A stretch of 32,342 bases of DNA, from NCBI GenBank assembly GCA_903923815.1, contig CAIXZC010000234.1, positions 1 to 32,342 on the forward strand. Direction: 5' to 3'. The notes below the pieces were generated by a model that saw only the letters and a program-made list of their open reading frames with translations, made no database searches and was not told the DNA's origin. Both the position numbers and the translations under genes were made by a program. Origin of the DNA: an uncultured Myxococcales bacterium. GTDB lineage: Bacteria; Myxococcota_A; UBA9042; CAIXZC01. Each line of letters opens with the position of its first letter. The first letter of the stretch is position 1. This document shows positions 30,868 through 32,342 of this stretch, piece by piece.

Positions 30868-32115
30868 TCAGTCGCACAGATTGTCGGGGCAGCCGCAGGT
30901 GTAGGCGCCGGACTGGCACTGGCCATCGGCGCACAGGTCCGGGCCGGTGCAGCCGTCGCCGTCGTCGCAGGGGGTCTCGTCGGGCAGGTCGGAAAGCTTG
31001 CAGTTGCCGTCGGCGGGATCACAGGCGGACTTCTGGCACTCGGGGGCGTCCTCGCCGGAGCAGTCCACCGGGGAGAAGCCGCTGCAGGTGCCGCTGAAGC
31101 AGTGGTCCACCTGGGTGCACTCGTTGTCGTCGTCACACAGGGTGCTGTCGCTGAGGTTGACGAACTTGCACTGGCCGTCCTGGGTATCGCAGACCGCCTG
31201 ACGGCACTGGCCCGCACCCTCCTGGGGGCAGACCACCAGGGTATCGCCGGGCATGCAGGTGCCTTCCTTGCAGAAGTCGCCCTTGAGGCAGGGGTTGCTG
31301 TCGGCGCAGGGGAAGCCCTCGTTGCCCGGGACGTTCTCGCAGTCGCCCGTGGCGGGGTTGCAGACGGCCTTCTGGCACTGGGGGGTTCCCATCCCACCGC
31401 AGACCATGACCTTGCTGCCGGCCACGCACTGCCCGGCCTGGCAGGTGTCTCCGCTGCTGCAAAGGTCGCCATTCTCGCAGGGGCTGTCGTCAGCCACGGC
31501 CTTCTCGCCGCAGGCGCCCGTCTCAGGGACGCAGATGGGCTCGTGGCACGGGGAGGCGGGGGCGTCCGTGCAGTCCACCACGGAGGCGGGATCGATGACG
31601 CAGGCGTTGGCCACGCAGCGCAGCACACCGTTGCAGAAGTTGCCGTCCTCCAGGCCCAGGCAGTCCTGAACCACGGCGCACTGGGTGGCGGGACCGCAGA
31701 CGCCCTTGGCGCAGGTCCGCACTGTGTAGGGGGCCTCCCACTCGGTCAGGGCACAGGGGGTGCCATCGGGGGCCACCTTGGGGGTGCAGGCCAGGGCCTC
31801 ACCCACGCCGGCGCAGACCCCGATCTGGCAGTCATCCAAGGTGTCGGTGGGCGTGCAAGTGGTCCCCACCAGCGCAGGGCCGGCCACGCACTGGCCCTCC
31901 ACGCACAGGGCCCGCTGACACACGGTCAGGGAGGCCACCTTACCTATACAGTCGGTGCTGTCCAGGCAGCCGCCAGGGGTGTAGCCATCCAGCAGCAACT
32001 CCGCAGAGGCGGTGGGATCGGGACTCTCCCACTTGGGGAAGCCGTTGTCATCCTGGGCACAGGAAACTGACACAAAAAGCAGCGCGGAGAGTGCAAGCAA
32101 CGTGGTGGTCTTCAT
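30868..32115 (-). CDS. Cysteine-rich repeat lipoprotein
   Basis: A 415-residue precursor with an N-terminal signal and a plausible lipobox (VSVSC, Cys19). It contains 53 cysteines by my count. From about residue 180 the sequence is a tandem array of a unit of about 57 residues with eight cysteines. The spacing is C-x5-C-x5-C-x4-C-x8-C-x7-C-x4-C-x6-C-x10-C. Two units match exactly, a third differs by one residue in one gap, and a partial fourth ends the protein. DG/DD-rich turns such as PCDDGDGCTGPDLC suggest calcium or disulfide-stabilised loops. Such proteins are common on myxobacterial surfaces, with unknown function. GGAGG lies 8 nt before ATG 32115. The gene appears monocistronic. Confidence 0.85.
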   Translation of the reverse strand: MKTTTLLALSALLFVSVSCAQDDNGFPKWESPDPTASAELLLDGYTPGGCLDSTDCIGKVASLTVCQRALCVEGQCVAGPALVGTTCTPTDTLDDCQIGVCAGVGEALACTPKVAPDGTPCALTEWEAPYTVRTCAKGVCGPATQCAVVQDCLGLEDGNFCNGVLRCVANACVIDPASVVDCTDAPASPCHEPICVPETGACGEKAVADDSPCENGDLCSSGDTCQAGQCVAGSKVMVCGGMGTPQCQKAVCNPATGDCENVPGNEGFPCADSNPCLKGDFCKEGTCMPGDTLVVCPQEGAGQCRQAVCDTQDGQCKFVNLSDSTLCDDDNECTQVDHCFSGTCSGFSPVDCSGEDAPECQKSACDPADGNCKLSDLPDETPCDDGDGCTGPDLCADGQCQSGAYTCGCPDNLCD

Positions 32116-32152
32116 TCCCGTTTCCTCCGTTCACAATCATGAATGCCCGGCC

Positions 32153-32181
32153 AATATAGCCCCCGGGAACTACCGCCGCAA
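32153..32181 (-). promoter_or_regulatory. Promoter of the cysteine-rich lipoprotein gene
   Basis: On the minus strand, TTGCGG (32181-32176), a 17-nt spacer and TATATT (32158-32153) lie about 38 nt upstream of ATG 32115. Confidence 0.6.
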
Positions 32182-32222
32182 GCGTCCTTTTCCTGCCGGT
32201 TTTTTCAGCCAAAACAAGGCCA

Positions 32223-32251
32223 TTGACAGGGTTGACGCGTTGCAATATCAT
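32223..32251 (+). promoter_or_regulatory. Sigma-70 promoter of the gene at the right edge
   Basis: Perfect TTGACA (32223-32228), 17-nt spacer, TATCAT (32246-32251). Predicted start near 32258, about 49 nt before ATG 32307. Divergent from the cysteine-rich lipoprotein promoter. Confidence 0.75.
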
Positions 32252-32306
32252 GCGCCCCGCTCAGGTCAGGGGATCTGAAGCAAAAAAGGGATTTGGAGGA
32301 AAAAAG

Positions 32307-32342
32307 ATGAAAGTTAAGTTGTTCGCCGTGATGACCAGCCTG
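32307..32342 (+). CDS. Start of a probable secreted protein (cut by window end)
   Basis: Twelve codons reading MKVKLFAVMTSL, preceded by TTGGAGGA 7 nt upstream and a strong promoter. The two lysines followed by a hydrophobic run look like the beginning of a signal peptide. Nothing more can be said from this fragment. Confidence 0.6.
   Translation, partial: MKVKLFAVMTSL

Noticed and set aside
1-32342. CRISPR array, IS element, phage genes or toxin-antitoxin pair
   Set aside because: No regularly spaced direct repeats with unique spacers, no transposase, integrase or phage structural frames, and no small paired genes of that type were found on either strand.

Overview
This is a GC-rich (by eye roughly two-thirds G+C), gene-dense chromosomal segment from a Gram-negative bacterium. 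It most likely belongs to the Myxococcota or another former deltaproteobacterial lineage. The reasons are a type IV pilus block in the order pilB-pilT-pilC-pilS-pilR-pilA, a CdnL/CarD-type RNA polymerase-binding protein that closely resembles the myxobacterial one, several large uncharacterised lipoproteins, and a secreted protein built from cysteine-rich repeats. No phage, IS element, integrase or CRISPR array is visible. Non-ATG starts are frequent (pilS, dtd, rpmH, dprA with GTG; trmFO and yidC with TTG).

Left part (1-11170): a structured dispersed repeat, a polytopic GT-C-like membrane protein on the minus strand, then the pilus operon. It encodes the extension ATPase PilB, retraction ATPase PilT, inner-membrane platform PilC, sensor kinase PilS, sigma-54 activator PilR and major pilin PilA. 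A clear sigma-70 promoter precedes pilB. pilA has its own near-consensus sigma-54 promoter with palindromes upstream that are good candidates for PilR sites, and ends in a strong intrinsic terminator. PilS and PilR are therefore expected to control pilA directly. cdnL and dtd follow.

Middle part (11171-21300): a gene-free 0.5 kb stretch with two further copies of the structured repeat. It is followed by an uncharacterised 1139-residue membrane-anchored protein, two lipoproteins (one with two duplicated beta-type domains, one with a degenerate NlpC/P60-like domain) and a HAD phosphatase. Next comes the minus-strand operon rpmH-rnpA-yidD-yidC-jag, which covers ribosomal protein L34, RNase P protein, membrane protein insertion and RNA binding. 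rpmH is only 49 codons and starts with GTG.

Right part (21300-32342): tRNA-Arg(CCG) with its own strong promoter, an orphan GAF-like protein and an orphan KOW-domain protein. A lipoprotein and a deoxynucleoside kinase are translationally coupled on the minus strand. A dprA-topA-trmFO run follows, then a short ribosome hibernation factor, an eight-cysteine-repeat lipoprotein, and the first 12 codons of a probable secreted protein.

The observations most worth a second look are a composite dispersed repeat with compensatory base changes in its stem, a second short repeat that has become part of a HAD-phosphatase reading frame, the 1139-residue envelope protein, and the two orphan cytosolic genes after the tRNA. 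I do not see a convincing new multi-gene defence or mobile system.
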